From Burkholderiales bacterium 39-55-53 (GTDB lineage Bacteria > Pseudomonadota > Gammaproteobacteria > Burkholderiales > Burkholderiaceae_C): 64,000 nt of DNA. The stretch covers positions 62,001 to 126,000 of the forward strand of contig NCJK01000004.1 of the NCBI GenBank assembly GCA_002282445.1. Direction: 5' to 3'. The stretch's first letter is position 1. The number at the start of each line of letters is the position of its first letter. The position numbers were made by a program, and so were the translations under genes. The notes below the pieces were generated by a model that made no database searches, was not told the DNA's origin, and saw only the letters and a list, made by a program, of their open reading frames with translations. Positions 26,734 to 38,205 of the stretch are shown piece after piece.

Positions 26734-27555
26734 TTAGCGCTTGTGAGGCACGTCTTGCGTGCTCACACCGCGCACCCGAAGCGCATAACCGTTGTCATGT
26801 CGCAAGTCTGCTGACTCAATCGCTGACACCTTGCGGCCTAGCTTTTGCGTCACTTGCGCCAAAGTTTGAGACACGCGTTCCACGCGCGCCATCACATCAC
26901 TCACATTGCCACGACCCAGTTCAATCACTGCACCGTGTGCCAACTTGGCACGCCAGCTGCCGCGATCTGTCAGCGTCAAACTGTCCAAAGGCAAACTCAA
27001 GCCTTTGAATGCTGGCTCGAGCGCCAAATACATTTGCAACACCTGTTGCGACTGGCTGTCTGGCCCGCTCAAGCGCGGCATCTTGTCGTCTTCCAAATCA
27101 GCCACGTTGGCTTCAAACACTTCGCCAAAACTATTGACCAAGCGTTGATCGCCGTCGTCACCCCAATAAGCCACAGGCTTGTGCTCTTGCAAAGTCACGC
27201 GCAATCGGTTGGGGAACTCACGCTGCACTGAGGCCAAACGCACCCAAGGCACACTCTCAAACGCACTGCGCACACGGCCTAAATCTGCCGTGAAGAAATT
27301 GCCAGTGAACTTGGTCACCACATTGGCGCGCAAGGTCACTTCGTTGTTGTGTTCCACATCGCCCAACACCGTGATGCCGCGCAAAGCAAATGCTGGCAAC
27401 TGCACCAAGGCCCACACACCTGCCACCAACGCACCCACGACCAAACCCACGAACATGAGCGAAGCCGCCATGTGCATGAGCTTGACATCAAGCGGCACCG
27501 GCACCGAGGCATTCACCTCAGCACGGGGACGCATGTGGGTGTAGCGCGTGGTCAT
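26734..27555 (-). CDS. ftsQ: Cell division protein FtsQ
   Basis: A 273-residue bitopic divisome protein that scaffolds FtsL, FtsB and FtsI. A cytoplasmic N-terminus of about 28 residues, one membrane segment ([18 protein letters not shown]) and a periplasmic POTRA domain starting [18 protein letters not shown] are visible, followed by the FtsQ beta domain ([19 protein letters not shown]). Its start overlaps the ddl stop by four bases. Confidence 0.95.
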   Translation of the reverse strand: MTTRYTHMRPRAEVNASVPVPLDVKLMHMAASLMFVGLVVGALVAGVWALVQLPAFALRGITVLGDVEHNNEVTLRANVVTKFTGNFFTADLGRVRSAFESVPWVRLASVQREFPNRLRVTLQEHKPVAYWGDDGDQRLVNSFGEVFEANVADLEDDKMPRLSGPDSQSQQVLQMYLALEPAFKGLSLPLDSLTLTDRGSWRAKLAHGAVIELGRGNVSDVMARVERVSQTLAQVTQKLGRKVSAIESADLRHDNGYALRVRGVSTQDVPHKR

Positions 27556-28523
27556 ACGGCTTTTGGACCTCCGGGGTGATCAAGCGTGGCGCTTTCCAGC
27601 AGCATCAAACACAAGTCTTCGTAGCTGATGCCCGCTGCACGCGCAGACATGGGCACCAAGGAATGGCTAGTCATACCCGGCGATGTGTTCATCTCCAGCA
27701 AGAAGGGTTTGCGGTCAGAGGCGCGCAACATGATGTCGGCGCGGCCCCAACCACGACACCCCAGAGCACGGTATGCCGCGACCACCAAACGTTGAATCTC
27801 TTGCTCTTCGGCTTCTGGCAAACCACTTGGGCAGTGGTACTTCACATCGTCGGTGAAGTACTTGTGGTTGTAGTCGTATGCACCGTCCGGGGCTGCAATG
27901 CGCACCACAGGCAAGGCACGGGCATTGGGGCCGTTACCCAAAATGGGACAGGTCAGCTCTTCACCGGTGATGAATTCTTCTGCCAACAAATCTGGGTCGT
28001 ACTTGGTAGCCAGTTCAGCGGCGGCTTTGATCTCGCTCGCTTGCGTGACTTTGCTCATGCCAATGGATGAACCTTCGCGCGGTGGCTTGACGATCAATGG
28101 CAAGCCCAACTTAGCAGGGATGGCATTGATGTTGTCTGCCGTTTGGTCTTCGGGGGACAACCACACGTAGCCTGGTGTCGACAAGCCAACGGCGCTCCAC
28201 ACGCGCTTGGTCATCACTTTGTCCATCGCCATCGCAGAGGCCATCACGCCCGAGCCTGTGTAGGGAATGCCCAACAACTCCAACGCGCCTTGCACAGCAC
28301 CGTCTTCGCCATAGCGGCCATGCAGCGCGATGAAGGCATGTGTGAAGCCTTCGCGCTTGAGCTCATCCAAGCTGCGCTCGGCGGGGTCAAACGCCGTGGC
28401 GTTAACGCCCTTGCTTTGCAAAGCCTTGAGCACGCCGCTGCCCGACATGATGGACACATCACGTTCGGCAGACAGGCCGCCCATGAGGACAGCAACTTTG
28501 GCAGTGTTGGTATTGAATGTCAT
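27552..28523 (-). CDS. ddl: D-alanine--D-alanine ligase
   Basis: A 323-residue ATP-grasp ligase making the D-Ala-D-Ala dipeptide for peptidoglycan. Motifs: [17 protein letters not shown] at the N-terminus, [15 protein letters not shown], and the ATP/Mg region [19 protein letters not shown]. It is the DdlB-type copy embedded in the dcw cluster between murC and ftsQ. Confidence 0.97.
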   Translation of the reverse strand: MTFNTNTAKVAVLMGGLSAERDVSIMSGSGVLKALQSKGVNATAFDPAERSLDELKREGFTHAFIALHGRYGEDGAVQGALELLGIPYTGSGVMASAMAMDKVMTKRVWSAVGLSTPGYVWLSPEDQTADNINAIPAKLGLPLIVKPPREGSSIGMSKVTQASEIKAAAELATKYDPDLLAEEFITGEELTCPILGNGPNARALPVVRIAAPDGAYDYNHKYFTDDVKYHCPSGLPEAEEQEIQRLVVAAYRALGCRGWGRADIMLRASDRKPFLLEMNTSPGMTSHSLVPMSARAAGISYEDLCLMLLESATLDHPGGPKAV

Positions 28524-28526
28524 GTT

Positions 28527-29936
28527 TTAACTCTTACGTTGTTGCACCAACTCCAGCACCTTGGCTGGCACTTGGCCAATCGACCCTGCGCCCATGCACA
28601 TCACCACATCGCCCGCTTGGGCGTTGTCGGCAATGACCTGGGCCATTTTTTGAATGTCATCCACGAACACCAAGGCTTCGTGGCCTGCCACACGCATGGC
28701 ACGCGACAGTGCGCGGCCATCGGCCGCAGCAATCGGTGTTTCGCCTGCGGCGTAAATTTCTGAGAGCCACAACACATCTGCGCGGCCCATGACTTCGACG
28801 AAGTCTTCAAAGCAATCACGTGTGCGGGTGTAGCGGTGCGGCTGAAACGCCAACACCAATCGGCGACCTGGGAACGCACCACGCGCAGCTGCCAAAGTGG
28901 CAGCCACTTCCACTGGGTGGTGGCCATAGTCTTCGATGAGGGTGAATTCGCCACCACTCTTTGCTGCCACTTCGCCGTGGCGTTGGAAGCGACGGCCCAC
29001 CCCTTTGAACTCGGCCAATGCTTTTTGCAAAGCCTCATCGGGCACGTTCAACTCCACTGCAATCGCAATGGCGGCCAAGGCATTGAGCACGTTGTGTTCG
29101 CCCGCTAAGTTGAGGGTGATGTCGAGGTCAGGCAAGGTCACACCGTTGCGGCGCTGCACAGTGAAGCACATACGGCCGTTGTCAGCACGCACATTCACCG
29201 CGCGCACTTGCGCTTCTTCGTTGAAGCCGTAGCTGGTGATGGGGCGAGACACCTCGGGCAAGATGCTGCGCACAGCCGCATCGTCCGTGCACAAAATTGC
29301 CGCGCCATAGAAAGGCATGCGATGCAAGAACTCAATGAACGCGCCCTTCAACTTGTTGAAGTCATGGCCATAGGTGTCCATATGGTCGGCGTCAATGTTC
29401 GTGACCACGGCCATCACAGGCAAGAGGTTCAAGAACGACGCGTCCGACTCATCCGCTTCGACCACGATGTAGTCGCCCGAACCCAGCTTGGCGTTTGCGC
29501 CCGCGCTGTTGAGCTTGCCACCAATCACAAAGGTCGGGTCCATGCCAGCTTCGGCCAACACGCTGGCCACCAAACTGGTGGTGGTGGTTTTGCCGTGTGT
29601 GCCAGCGATGGCCACACCAGTTTTGAGGCGCATCAACTCGGCCAACATAACGGCGCGTGGCACGACAGGAATCAGCTTGGCGTGAGCAGCTACCACTTCA
29701 GGGTTGTCTGCGTGCACCGCGGTGGATGTGACCACGGCATCTGCACCGACGATGTTTTTAGCGTCATGGCCCACATGGGTTTGGATGCCCAAGCTTTGCA
29801 GGCGCTTCAAGGCCACGCTGTCTGACAAGTCAGAACCAGAGATGGCGTAGCCCAAGTTCAACAGTACTTCAGCAATGCCGCTCATACCTGCGCCGCCGAT
29901 GCCGACGAAATGGATGTGACGAATGGCGTGTTTCAT
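28527..29936 (-). CDS. murC: UDP-N-acetylmuramate--L-alanine ligase
   Basis: A 469-residue Mur ligase adding L-Ala to UDP-MurNAc. It opens [20 protein letters not shown], has the P-loop [14 protein letters not shown], the central [12 protein letters not shown] motif and the C-terminal domain with [11 protein letters not shown]. The start was set at the ATG at 29936, which overlaps the murG stop by one base (TAATG); the longer frame to 30029 runs into murG and lacks homologous sequence. Confidence 0.97.
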   Translation of the reverse strand: MKHAIRHIHFVGIGGAGMSGIAEVLLNLGYAISGSDLSDSVALKRLQSLGIQTHVGHDAKNIVGADAVVTSTAVHADNPEVVAAHAKLIPVVPRAVMLAELMRLKTGVAIAGTHGKTTTTSLVASVLAEAGMDPTFVIGGKLNSAGANAKLGSGDYIVVEADESDASFLNLLPVMAVVTNIDADHMDTYGHDFNKLKGAFIEFLHRMPFYGAAILCTDDAAVRSILPEVSRPITSYGFNEEAQVRAVNVRADNGRMCFTVQRRNGVTLPDLDITLNLAGEHNVLNALAAIAIAVELNVPDEALQKALAEFKGVGRRFQRHGEVAAKSGGEFTLIEDYGHHPVEVAATLAAARGAFPGRRLVLAFQPHRYTRTRDCFEDFVEVMGRADVLWLSEIYAAGETPIAAADGRALSRAMRVAGHEALVFVDDIQKMAQVIADNAQAGDVVMCMGAGSIGQVPAKVLELVQQRKS

Positions 29937-31021
29937 TATTTTTTTCCTTTCGCTGCGAGCTGCTCGCAAGCGGCCACCACTTGATCTACCGCTTCGACTT
30001 GACGCACGGCATAAGCTTTCTCGGCACATGCCAACAAAGTACGGCGCGTCATGAATTGCAAACGGTCAGCCAAGTCTTGGGCTTTCAATTCGTTTTGTGG
30101 CATCAACCAACCACCACCTGCGTCCACCACAAAGCGTGCGTTGGTGGTTTGGTGGTCATCCACCGCATGAGGGAACGGCACGTAAATCGCAGCCGCGCCC
30201 ACGGCAGCCAACTCAGTCACAGTGCTGGCACCGGCTCGGGCAATCACCACGTCTGCATCGGCAAAGGCTTGCGCGGTGTCGTCGATGAAAGGCGTCAGCT
30301 CTGCTTGCACACCTGCTTCGGCATAGGCCGTGCGCAGTGCATCAATTTGTTTGGCGCCACTTTGGTGGGTGACGATGGGGCGTTGGTAGTGCGGAATTTT
30401 GGCCAAGGCCTGGGGCACAACGGTGTTGAGTGCTTGCGCACCTAAGCTACCCCCAACTACCAACACGCGCAGTGGACCTGTCCGATCGGCAAAGCGTTGT
30501 GCAGGTTCTGGCTGCTTCACAAAACCATCGCGCATGGGGTTGCCCACCCATTCGGCTTTTGGAAACACATGGGGAAACGCGCTGAACACACGGTCAGCCA
30601 CGCCACTCAACACTTTGTTGGCCATGCCAGCCACAGAGTTTTGCTCGTGCAACACCAAAGGTGCGCCCCACAGCACGGCCATCATGCCGGCGGGGAAGGT
30701 GATGTAGCCACCCAGACCCACCACCACATCGGGCCTCACACGACGCACCACGCACAGGCTTTGCCAGAAAGCGCGCAACAACTTGAAAGGCAACAGCGCC
30801 AAAGTTTTGACACCTTTGCCACGCACGCCGCCAAACTGGACCGTCTCATACGCAAAGCCACGAGGAGGCACCAACTGGCTTTCCATGCTCGGCTCGGGCG
30901 CGCCCAGCCAATGCACGTTCCAGCCGTGGATGCGCAACTGCTCTGCCACAGCCAAGCCAGGGAAGATGTGGCCACCTGTGCCGCCAGCCATGATGAGTGC
31001 GGTGCGTGTACTGAGCGTCAT
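29936..31021 (-). CDS. murG: Undecaprenyl-PP-MurNAc-pentapeptide N-acetylglucosaminyltransferase
   Basis: A 361-residue GT28 enzyme that converts lipid I to lipid II on the inner face of the membrane. It shows the glycine-rich loop [16 protein letters not shown], a second glycine loop [12 protein letters not shown], and the UDP-GlcNAc-binding motif [17 protein letters not shown] with [13 protein letters not shown]. It overlaps ftsW by four bases and murC by one. Confidence 0.97.
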   Translation of the reverse strand: MTLSTRTALIMAGGTGGHIFPGLAVAEQLRIHGWNVHWLGAPEPSMESQLVPPRGFAYETVQFGGVRGKGVKTLALLPFKLLRAFWQSLCVVRRVRPDVVVGLGGYITFPAGMMAVLWGAPLVLHEQNSVAGMANKVLSGVADRVFSAFPHVFPKAEWVGNPMRDGFVKQPEPAQRFADRTGPLRVLVVGGSLGAQALNTVVPQALAKIPHYQRPIVTHQSGAKQIDALRTAYAEAGVQAELTPFIDDTAQAFADADVVIARAGASTVTELAAVGAAAIYVPFPHAVDDHQTTNARFVVDAGGGWLMPQNELKAQDLADRLQFMTRRTLLACAEKAYAVRQVEAVDQVVAACEQLAAKGKK

Positions 31022-32313
31022 AGTCGCCCTCCATGCATTACAACGCGGTTTTCAAAGTCCACGCGCAGCACCACCGCAATGGCAATCAGGTTCAACAAAA
31101 TCGCAGAGCCGCCATAGCTCATGAGTGGCAAGGTCAAGCCCTTGGTGGGCAAGGCGCCCAAATTCACCCCCATGTTGATGAAGGACTGAAAGCCCATCCA
31201 AATGCCCACACCTTGCGCGACCAAACCCGCGAACACGCGGTCCATCGCAATGGCTTGGCGACCGATGTACATGATGCGGCGGGTCAGCCACATGAACATG
31301 CCAATCACTGCGACCACGCCGACAAAACCAAACTCTTCGCCAATCACCGCCAGCAAGAAGTCGGTGTGCGCTTCTGGCAACCAATGCAGTTTTTCGACAC
31401 TGCCACCCAAACCCACGCCAAAAATCTCACCTCGGCCAATCGCAATGAGTGAGTGTGACAACTGATAACCCTTGCCCAGTGCATGCTCAATGCTCCATGG
31501 GTCTAGGTACGCAAAAATTCGTTCTCGACGCCACTCTGAGGTGCCGATGATCACAGCGAAGACACCCACCAATGCGGTGGCGATCAAGAAGAACATGCGT
31601 GCATTCACGCCGCCCAAGAACAAGATGCCCATGGCAATGACAGCAATCACCATGAAGGCGCCCATGTCTGGCTCAGACAACAAGAGCAAACCTACCGCTG
31701 CCACCGCCGCCCCCATGGGCGTGACCGCTGCGAAGAAGTTTTCTTTCACATCCATCTTGCGCACCATGTAGTTGGCGGCATACAGCAGCACCCCCCACTT
31801 GGCCAACTCAGACGGTTGGAAGTTCATGAAGCCCAAACTGATCCAACGACGCGCACCATTGACAGATTTGCCAATGAACGGAATCAACACAGCAATCAAC
31901 AACACGATGGACGCAATAAACACCCACGGCGCAATGCGCTCCCACGTATTGAGCGGAATTTGGAAAGCCAGCAAAGCCGCCACGAATGCCACAAACAGTG
32001 ACAAGGAATGACGCAGCAAGAAATGCGTTTGGCTGTAGCCCGCACCCATGCGTGGGTTATCAGGAATGGCAATCGAAGCCGAATACACCATGACCAAGCC
32101 AAACATCATCAAGGCAAAGGTGACCCACACCAAAGGTTGGTCAAAACCTTTGACATGCACAGGCGATGCCGCAGTGCGTGTGAACTCAGTGCCGTGCACG
32201 CGCACAGGCAGGGCGTCCATACCCGTCTCGGGCTCGCCACCAAACAGTCGCCCAACTCCCTGCTTCATGCGTTGCATGAAAGAGCCTTTGGTGGATGCGG
32301 TCATGTCAGTCAC
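31018..32313 (-). CDS. ftsW: Septal SEDS peptidoglycan polymerase FtsW
   Basis: A 431-residue membrane protein that polymerises septal glycan with FtsI. About ten membrane helices follow a cytoplasmic N-terminus of about 55 residues. SEDS motifs: [40 protein letters not shown] and [14 protein letters not shown]. The long N-terminal tail contains [13 protein letters not shown] and may be a lineage feature. The start overlaps the murD stop by four bases. Confidence 0.96.
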   Translation of the reverse strand: MTDMTASTKGSFMQRMKQGVGRLFGGEPETGMDALPVRVHGTEFTRTAASPVHVKGFDQPLVWVTFALMMFGLVMVYSASIAIPDNPRMGAGYSQTHFLLRHSLSLFVAFVAALLAFQIPLNTWERIAPWVFIASIVLLIAVLIPFIGKSVNGARRWISLGFMNFQPSELAKWGVLLYAANYMVRKMDVKENFFAAVTPMGAAVAAVGLLLLSEPDMGAFMVIAVIAMGILFLGGVNARMFFLIATALVGVFAVIIGTSEWRRERIFAYLDPWSIEHALGKGYQLSHSLIAIGRGEIFGVGLGGSVEKLHWLPEAHTDFLLAVIGEEFGFVGVVAVIGMFMWLTRRIMYIGRQAIAMDRVFAGLVAQGVGIWMGFQSFINMGVNLGALPTKGLTLPLMSYGGSAILLNLIAIAVVLRVDFENRVVMHGGRL

Positions 32314-34130
32314 GCCATGCCTCCGGCTTCTTCCACCATGTGGTTCACCGCATTCACAAACACTTCCGCGCGATGCGCGTAGTTGCGGAACATGTCCATG
32401 CTCGCGCAGGCGGGTGACAACAACACGGCGTCACCCGAGTGGGCTTGCTCGCTGCACAGCTTGACTGCATCTTCTAAGGTAGCAGCATCCAGCAGCTTGA
32501 CGCCGCTGTGCTGCAACACTTCGCGTAATGCGGGTGCATCGCGGCCAATCAACACCACGGCGCGTGCATAGCGTGAGACGGGTTCGCTCAAAGGTGCAAA
32601 GTCTTGACCTTTACCATCGCCACCCAAGATCACGACCAAACGGCGGTCCACGCCTAAACCATGCAAGGCGGCCACAGTGGCACCCACGTTGGTGCCTTTG
32701 CTGTCGTCGAAATATTCCACGCCGTTGAGCACAGTCACTGGCTCCACACGATGTGGCTCACCTTGGTATTCGCGCAAGCCAAACAGCATGGGAGCCAAGT
32801 CGGCACCAGCGTTACCAGCCAAGGCCAAGGCAGCCAATGCGTTGAGCGCGTTATGGCGGCCACGGATGCGCAGCGCATCGGCAGGCATGAAGCGTTGGAT
32901 ATGGATTTCTTCTTCGTCGGCTTTTTTGCGTTTACGAGTTTCGTCCGCCTCTAGCGCACGCACCAACCATGTCATGCCATTGACGGTTTCAATGCCGTAG
33001 TCGCCGGGGCGCTGTGGCAAATCACCACCAAAGGTGAGGTGCGAACGCACTTGAACTTTTGGCGTCTTCGCACGCGAAGGCTTGGCGACAACTTCTGCCA
33101 CTTCAACTGGCGCACTGTCCAACATGGCCATCACGCCTGCGTCTTCGCGGTTGAGCACCAGCACACCACGCTTGCCAAAGATGCGCACTTTCGCTGCGCC
33201 ATAGCCGTCCATGCTGCCATGCCAGTCGAGATGGTCTTGGGTCAGGTTGAGCACAGTGGCTGCGGTGGGCTCGAAGTTGTCCACGCCTTCCAACTGAAAG
33301 CTTGACAACTCCAACACCCACACTTGCGGCAGGAACGGATGATCTGCAGGGGGCGGCGGTGGCGGCACCAAGGGTGGCAGGTCCACCTCGTAAGGCTCGT
33401 CATCGACTGCCGCCACTTGCGTGGTTTGTCCATCAGATGCCGAAGCTTGATCAGCCTCTGTGCCTGTCAGCGCCATTTGCGATGCGGCGTCTGTGTCAGC
33501 AGCAGCTTTTTCTTTGGCTTCTGTCTCAAGACGCGCTTGCTCGGCTAACGCCTCATCTGCGGCTAGCTCTGCGGCCTCTTGGGCGGCAATCACATCCGCA
33601 GCCGCTTGTTCTTCTGCGGCTTTGTCCAATGCTTGCGACAAGGTATCTAACAACGTTGGCCCAATGTTGCCGGCCACAGCCACACGTTTGCCTGCGCGCT
33701 CGAGCAACTGCCCCGTCAACGACGTGACCGTAGTTTTACCGTTGGTGCCCGTGATGGCCAACACCTTGGGGTGGTAGGCCATGCTGGCTTGCAAATCGGT
33801 CAACGCTTGTGCAAACAAAGTCAGCTCTGTGCCCACCCACAAACCAGCAGCCACGGCGGCGTTCCACACGGGTGCCACAGACTCAGGGCTCAGGCCTGGG
33901 CTCTTGAACACGGCACGCACGTCTTGGCCTTCGACCAAGTTGGCATCAAACGCACCGTGCACAAATTTGACCGCAGGCAACTCAGCACGCAAGGCAGCCA
34001 AATGTGGCGGCTGCTCACGCGTGTCCACGACTTGCACTTGCGCGCCGTTGCGCACGCACCAACGCGCCATCGCCAAGCCGGAATCACCCAAGCCCAGAAT
34101 CAGCACTGATTGGTTGTGGAGTTGCTGCAT
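32310..34130 (-). CDS. murD: UDP-N-acetylmuramoyl-L-alanine--D-glutamate ligase with large insertion
   Basis: A 606-residue Mur ligase that adds D-Glu; the E. coli enzyme has about 438 residues. The N-terminal UDP-binding domain ([16 protein letters not shown]), P-loop GTNGKTT (128-134), GNIG (154-157), [10 protein letters not shown] (from 274) and C-terminal domain ([15 protein letters not shown]) are intact. Between GNIG and ELSSFQ, where about 15 residues are usual, lies an insertion of roughly residues 169-266. It is Ala/Glu/Gln-rich and probably helical at first, then acidic, then a proline run ([14 protein letters not shown]). A second, charged stretch ([11 protein letters not shown]) precedes the third domain. 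Catalytic residues appear unaffected. Confidence 0.95.
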   Translation of the reverse strand: MQQLHNQSVLILGLGDSGLAMARWCVRNGAQVQVVDTREQPPHLAALRAELPAVKFVHGAFDANLVEGQDVRAVFKSPGLSPESVAPVWNAAVAAGLWVGTELTLFAQALTDLQASMAYHPKVLAITGTNGKTTVTSLTGQLLERAGKRVAVAGNIGPTLLDTLSQALDKAAEEQAAADVIAAQEAAELAADEALAEQARLETEAKEKAAADTDAASQMALTGTEADQASASDGQTTQVAAVDDEPYEVDLPPLVPPPPPPADHPFLPQVWVLELSSFQLEGVDNFEPTAATVLNLTQDHLDWHGSMDGYGAAKVRIFGKRGVLVLNREDAGVMAMLDSAPVEVAEVVAKPSRAKTPKVQVRSHLTFGGDLPQRPGDYGIETVNGMTWLVRALEADETRKRKKADEEEIHIQRFMPADALRIRGRHNALNALAALALAGNAGADLAPMLFGLREYQGEPHRVEPVTVLNGVEYFDDSKGTNVGATVAALHGLGVDRRLVVILGGDGKGQDFAPLSEPVSRYARAVVLIGRDAPALREVLQHSGVKLLDAATLEDAVKLCSEQAHSGDAVLLSPACASMDMFRNYAHRAEVFVNAVNHMVEEAGGMA

Positions 34131-34134
34131 CTTC

Positions 34135-35313
34135 TTATCTCAACTTCAAAGTAGACAGACCCACCAAGCACAGCAGCATGGTGATGATCCAAAAACGCAC
34201 GACGACTTGGGTTTCTTTCCAGCCGCTCTTCTCGAAATGGTGATGCAATGGCGCCATCTTCAAGATGCGACGGCCTTCGCCATATTTCTTCTTGGTGTAC
34301 TTGAAGTAGGTCACTTGCAACATGACCGACAACGCTTCCACCACAAAGATGCCGCCCATGATGGCCAGCACAATTTCTTGACGCACGATCACCGCAATCG
34401 TGCCCAGCGCACCACCCAAAGCGAGCGCACCCACATCACCCATGAACACTTGCGCAGGGTGGGTGTTGAACCACAAGAACGCCAAGCCTGCACCCGCCAT
34501 GGCGGCACAGAAAATCATCAACTCACCCGAGCCTGGAATGGAGGGGAACAACAAATATTTGGAATACACCGAGCTACCGGTCACATAGGCGAACACGCCC
34601 AAAGCTGAGCCCACCATCACCACAGGCATGATGGCCAAGCCATCCAAGCCGTCGGTCAAGTTCACCGCATTGCTTGAACCCACAATGACCAAGTAGGTCA
34701 TGATCACAAAACCAAACACACCGAGTGGGTAACTCACCTCTTTGAAGAAGGGCAAGAACAAACCAGCTTTGGGTGGCAAGTCCACATCAAAACCAGACTT
34801 CACCCACGAGTAGAACAACTCCAACACGCGGTAGTTGTTGCTCTCGGAAATACTGAACACCAAATACAAAGCCGCCACCAAACCGATGATGGATTGCCAC
34901 ATGTATTTCTCACGTGAGCGCATGCCCTCTGGGTCTTTGTTCACCACTTTGCGCCAGTCATCGACCCAACCGATCGCACCGAAACCAAAGGTCACGATCA
35001 TCACGATCCACACAAAGCGGTTGGACAAATCAGCCCACAACAGCGTGGACACAGCAATACCGATCAAGATCAACACGCCACCCATGGTGGGCGTGCCACT
35101 CTTGGCCAAATGCGATTGCATGGCGTATTCACGGATGGGCTGGCCAATTTTCAAAGCGGCCAAGCGGCGAATCACGGCGGGACCTGCGATCAAGCCAATC
35201 AACAACGCGGTCAAAGCAGCCATCACCGCGCGGAAGGTGAGGTACTGGAACACGCGGAAGAAACCAAATTCTGGCGAAAGGGTTTGCAGCCATTGGGCTA
35301 GGGTCAGCAGCAT
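34135..35313 (-). CDS. mraY: Phospho-N-acetylmuramoyl-pentapeptide-transferase
   Basis: A 392-residue multi-pass membrane enzyme that makes lipid I. The catalytic aspartate clusters [16 protein letters not shown] and [13 protein letters not shown] and the C-terminal [13 protein letters not shown] signature are intact. It starts at the ATG at 35313, overlapping murF by ten bases, and ends four bases before murD. Confidence 0.97.
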   Translation of the reverse strand: MLLTLAQWLQTLSPEFGFFRVFQYLTFRAVMAALTALLIGLIAGPAVIRRLAALKIGQPIREYAMQSHLAKSGTPTMGGVLILIGIAVSTLLWADLSNRFVWIVMIVTFGFGAIGWVDDWRKVVNKDPEGMRSREKYMWQSIIGLVAALYLVFSISESNNYRVLELFYSWVKSGFDVDLPPKAGLFLPFFKEVSYPLGVFGFVIMTYLVIVGSSNAVNLTDGLDGLAIMPVVMVGSALGVFAYVTGSSVYSKYLLFPSIPGSGELMIFCAAMAGAGLAFLWFNTHPAQVFMGDVGALALGGALGTIAVIVRQEIVLAIMGGIFVVEALSVMLQVTYFKYTKKKYGEGRRILKMAPLHHHFEKSGWKETQVVVRFWIITMLLCLVGLSTLKLR

Positions 35314-36713
35314 GGCGTGGCCTCCTTTTTATTGTGGTCGTGACAGGCGCTAATCGCTTCGATCACGCGCTCCATCTTCATGAAGCGAGAGCCTTTCACC
35401 AACACGCTGCCGAGTTGCGGCAAGTGCTTTAGCACTTGCGCATTGAGTGTGTCGATGTCTGTCATGTGTTGTGCATTCGCGCCGCAGGCTATGGCTGTGT
35501 GTGCAGCCAAGTCACCCAAGCACAGCACATGGTCAATGTCCATCTGTGCAGCATGAATGCCCACCTCTTGGTGGAACTCGGGGCCTTGTGTACCTACCTC
35601 GCCCATGTCACCCAACACCAGCAAGCGCGGCGCAGGCAACTCGGCCAACACGTCAATGGCGGCGCGTACTGAATCGGGGTTGGCGTTGTAGGTGTCATCC
35701 ACCACGGTGATGTCGCGGCCTTGGCACTGAATGCCAAATGCGCGTGAGCGGCCTTTGACGGGCTCAAAACTATTGAGACCTTGCGAAATCACTTCGAGCG
35801 AAACACCAGCAGCCAAAGCGCAGGCGGTGGCTGCCAAGGCATTGCCCACGTTGTGGCGACCAGCGATGTGCAGCTCTGTACGCAACACGCCTGCAGGTGT
35901 TTTAGCTTCTACAGCCCAATGGTCGTTCAACCAATCGGCTTTGAGCAACTGCACCTCAGCTTCACCCGTCATGGAGAAACGCATGCAGGTACGGCTACCC
36001 GCCAAGGTTTTCCAAAGTGGGCTGTACTCGTCATGCGCGGGGAACACTGCCACGCCATGTGCGGGCAAGGCCTTGATGGCTTCGCCGTTTTCTTGCGCCA
36101 CGGCTTCGACAGTCGCCATGAACTCTTGGTGTTCGCGTTGGGCGTTGTTCACCAAGGCAACCGTGGCTTGCGTCATGTCGGCCAAGCCGGCAATCTCGCC
36201 GGGATGGTTCATGCCCAACTCCACCACGGCACTGCGGTGATGCGCGCGCATTCGCAACAGGGTTTGTGGCACGCCAATGTCGTTGTTCAAATTGCCTTGC
36301 GTAGCCAAGGCGTCGTCGCCAAAGCCTGCACGCAAGATGCTGGCAATCATTTGGGTGACCGTCGTCTTGCCGTTGCTGCCGGTCACGGCAATGACGGGCA
36401 ATTTAAATTGACTGCGCCAGCCTTTGGCCAACTGACCCAAGGCGATGCGTGTGTCTGGCACTTGCACACCTGCCAACTTGGCAGCTTCTAAACCATGATG
36501 CGCCAAAGCCGCTGTGGCTCCTTTGCCCGCCACTTGCGGCAAGAAATCGTTCGCGTCAAAGCGTTCGCCCTTCAAGGCGACAAACAAATCGCCCGCTTGG
36601 CAGGTGCGGCTGTCGGTGTTCACACGTTGAACAGTCAAAGAAGCGTCACCCTGCATTTGCGCAGGCGTGAGCCACTGGTTGATTTGCTTCAGGCTGAGGT
36701 TCATGTCAGACAT
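35304..36713 (-). CDS. murF: UDP-MurNAc-tripeptide--D-alanyl-D-alanine ligase
   Basis: A 469-residue Mur ligase that adds D-Ala-D-Ala. Motifs: [22 protein letters not shown], the P-loop [26 protein letters not shown] and [18 protein letters not shown]. The start was placed at the ATG at 36713 ([10 protein letters not shown]), eight bases into murE; a second ATG at 36704 is possible. The long frame to 36881 is antecedent sequence inside murE and was rejected. Confidence 0.96.
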   Translation of the reverse strand: MSDMNLSLKQINQWLTPAQMQGDASLTVQRVNTDSRTCQAGDLFVALKGERFDANDFLPQVAGKGATAALAHHGLEAAKLAGVQVPDTRIALGQLAKGWRSQFKLPVIAVTGSNGKTTVTQMIASILRAGFGDDALATQGNLNNDIGVPQTLLRMRAHHRSAVVELGMNHPGEIAGLADMTQATVALVNNAQREHQEFMATVEAVAQENGEAIKALPAHGVAVFPAHDEYSPLWKTLAGSRTCMRFSMTGEAEVQLLKADWLNDHWAVEAKTPAGVLRTELHIAGRHNVGNALAATACALAAGVSLEVISQGLNSFEPVKGRSRAFGIQCQGRDITVVDDTYNANPDSVRAAIDVLAELPAPRLLVLGDMGEVGTQGPEFHQEVGIHAAQMDIDHVLCLGDLAAHTAIACGANAQHMTDIDTLNAQVLKHLPQLGSVLVKGSRFMKMERVIEAISACHDHNKKEATPCC

Positions 36714-38205
36714 GCGCCCTCCTCTGTGACAACGCGTCGCGTGCGTGTTGCACATCGCTGAACGGATGTTTGACACCTGAAATTTCTTGGTAGTCCTCGT
36801 GACCTTTGCCAGCCACCAACACCACATCGTGCGCGTGTGCGTGCTGCACGGTTTGCGCAATGGCTTGGGCACGGTCGGCAATCACTTTTGTATTGGCAGC
36901 GTTGTGTAAGCCAGTGAGCATCTGATTCAAAATCTTTTGCGGGTCTTCGCTGCGCGGGTTGTCGCTGGTCAGCACCACATGCTGCGCGTATTGCTCAGCA
37001 GCTGCGGCCATCAAGGGGCGCTTGGCAGCATCGCGGTCACCACCGCAACCCAACACACAGGTCAGCTCGCCACCGCGAGACTTTGCCAGCGGCAACAAAG
37101 CTTGCACCGCTTGCGCGACTGCGTCAGGCGTGTGGGCGTAGTCAATCACCACCAAGGGCTCACCTGCTTCGCCTACTGTTTGCATGCGGCCTGGCACAGC
37201 AGGCAACACGCGGCACGCTTGCACGGCATCTGTCAAGCTGTAGCCCAAGGCACGCAAGCATGCGATGACGCCCAGCACATTGCTCACGTTGTAGTGGCCC
37301 ACCAGTTGGGTGTCGAGTGCATGAGCTTCTTCACCTTCAACCACGTCGAAGCACAAACCTCTTGCGCCGTGTTGAATGTGACGAGCCACGATGTGTTGTG
37401 CATTTGGCAGGGCATTCGCAACAGAAGAAATTGTCCAAACGTTCAGATCACCACGCGCTTGCAGCTGCGCAGCCAAGGTAGCACCTTGTGCATCGTCCAC
37501 ATTCACCACCGCCGCTTGCAAACCAGTCCAGCTGAACAAAGCCAGCTTGGCTTGCCAGTAGCTGGCCATGTCGCCGTGGTAGTCCAAATGGTCTTGCGTG
37601 AAATTGGTGAACATGGCAACACGCACTTGCGTGCCGTCTAGGCGATGCTCAGCCAAACCAATGGATGACGCTTCAATGGCGCAGGCATTCACGCCGGCGT
37701 CGGCCATGTCACGCAAGCGGGCTTGTAACAAAACAGGATCTGGTGTGGTCATGCCCGTCACTTCAAGTTGGCCGACTTCGCCCACACCCAAAGTACCCAC
37801 GATGGCGCAACGCTTGCCTGCGTTTTGCAGTGCATGCGCCAGCCACCACGCGGTGGATGTTTTGCCATTGGTGCCTGTGATGGCCACCACGTCCAGCTGT
37901 TGGCTGGGTTGTTCGTAATACGCGGCGGCAATCAAACCGCTGGCGGCTTTCAAGCCGTCGTAGGTGGCGATGGCATCGCTCTCAAACCACGCAAATGCAT
38001 CTGCACCCGCATGTTCGACCACGCAAGCTGTTGCACCTTGCTTCAAAGCGGAGTCCACAAACTGACGGCCATCCGTCACACCACCGGGCCAAGCGATGAA
38101 GCCATCACCTGCACCTACGCGACGACTGTCGGTGTGCAACACACCGCGCACTTGGGTCCGCAGCCAATTTGCGGCGTCTTGGGGGCTATGCAGTCGTTTC
38201 ATCAA
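36706..38205 (-). CDS. murE: UDP-MurNAc-L-alanyl-D-glutamate--meso-diaminopimelate ligase
   Basis: A 499-residue Mur ligase. Motifs: HTDSRRVGAGDGFIAWPG, P-loop [13 protein letters not shown], and the C-terminal SDNPRSEDPQKI, whose DNPR indicates meso-diaminopimelate rather than lysine specificity. That agrees with dapF and mpl elsewhere in the window. Start overlaps the ftsI stop by four bases. Confidence 0.96.
   Translation of the reverse strand: MMKRLHSPQDAANWLRTQVRGVLHTDSRRVGAGDGFIAWPGGVTDGRQFVDSALKQGATACVVEHAGADAFAWFESDAIATYDGLKAASGLIAAAYYEQPSQQLDVVAITGTNGKTSTAWWLAHALQNAGKRCAIVGTLGVGEVGQLEVTGMTTPDPVLLQARLRDMADAGVNACAIEASSIGLAEHRLDGTQVRVAMFTNFTQDHLDYHGDMASYWQAKLALFSWTGLQAAVVNVDDAQGATLAAQLQARGDLNVWTISSVANALPNAQHIVARHIQHGARGLCFDVVEGEEAHALDTQLVGHYNVSNVLGVIACLRALGYSLTDAVQACRVLPAVPGRMQTVGEAGEPLVVIDYAHTPDAVAQAVQALLPLAKSRGGELTCVLGCGGDRDAAKRPLMAAAAEQYAQHVVLTSDNPRSEDPQKILNQMLTGLHNAANTKVIADRAQAIAQTVQHAHAHDVVLVAGKGHEDYQEISGVKHPFSDVQHARDALSQRRAHV

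Noticed and set aside
36714-36881. 56-codon N-terminal extension of MurF
   Set aside because: It lies wholly within murE in another frame and has no similarity to Mur ligases.
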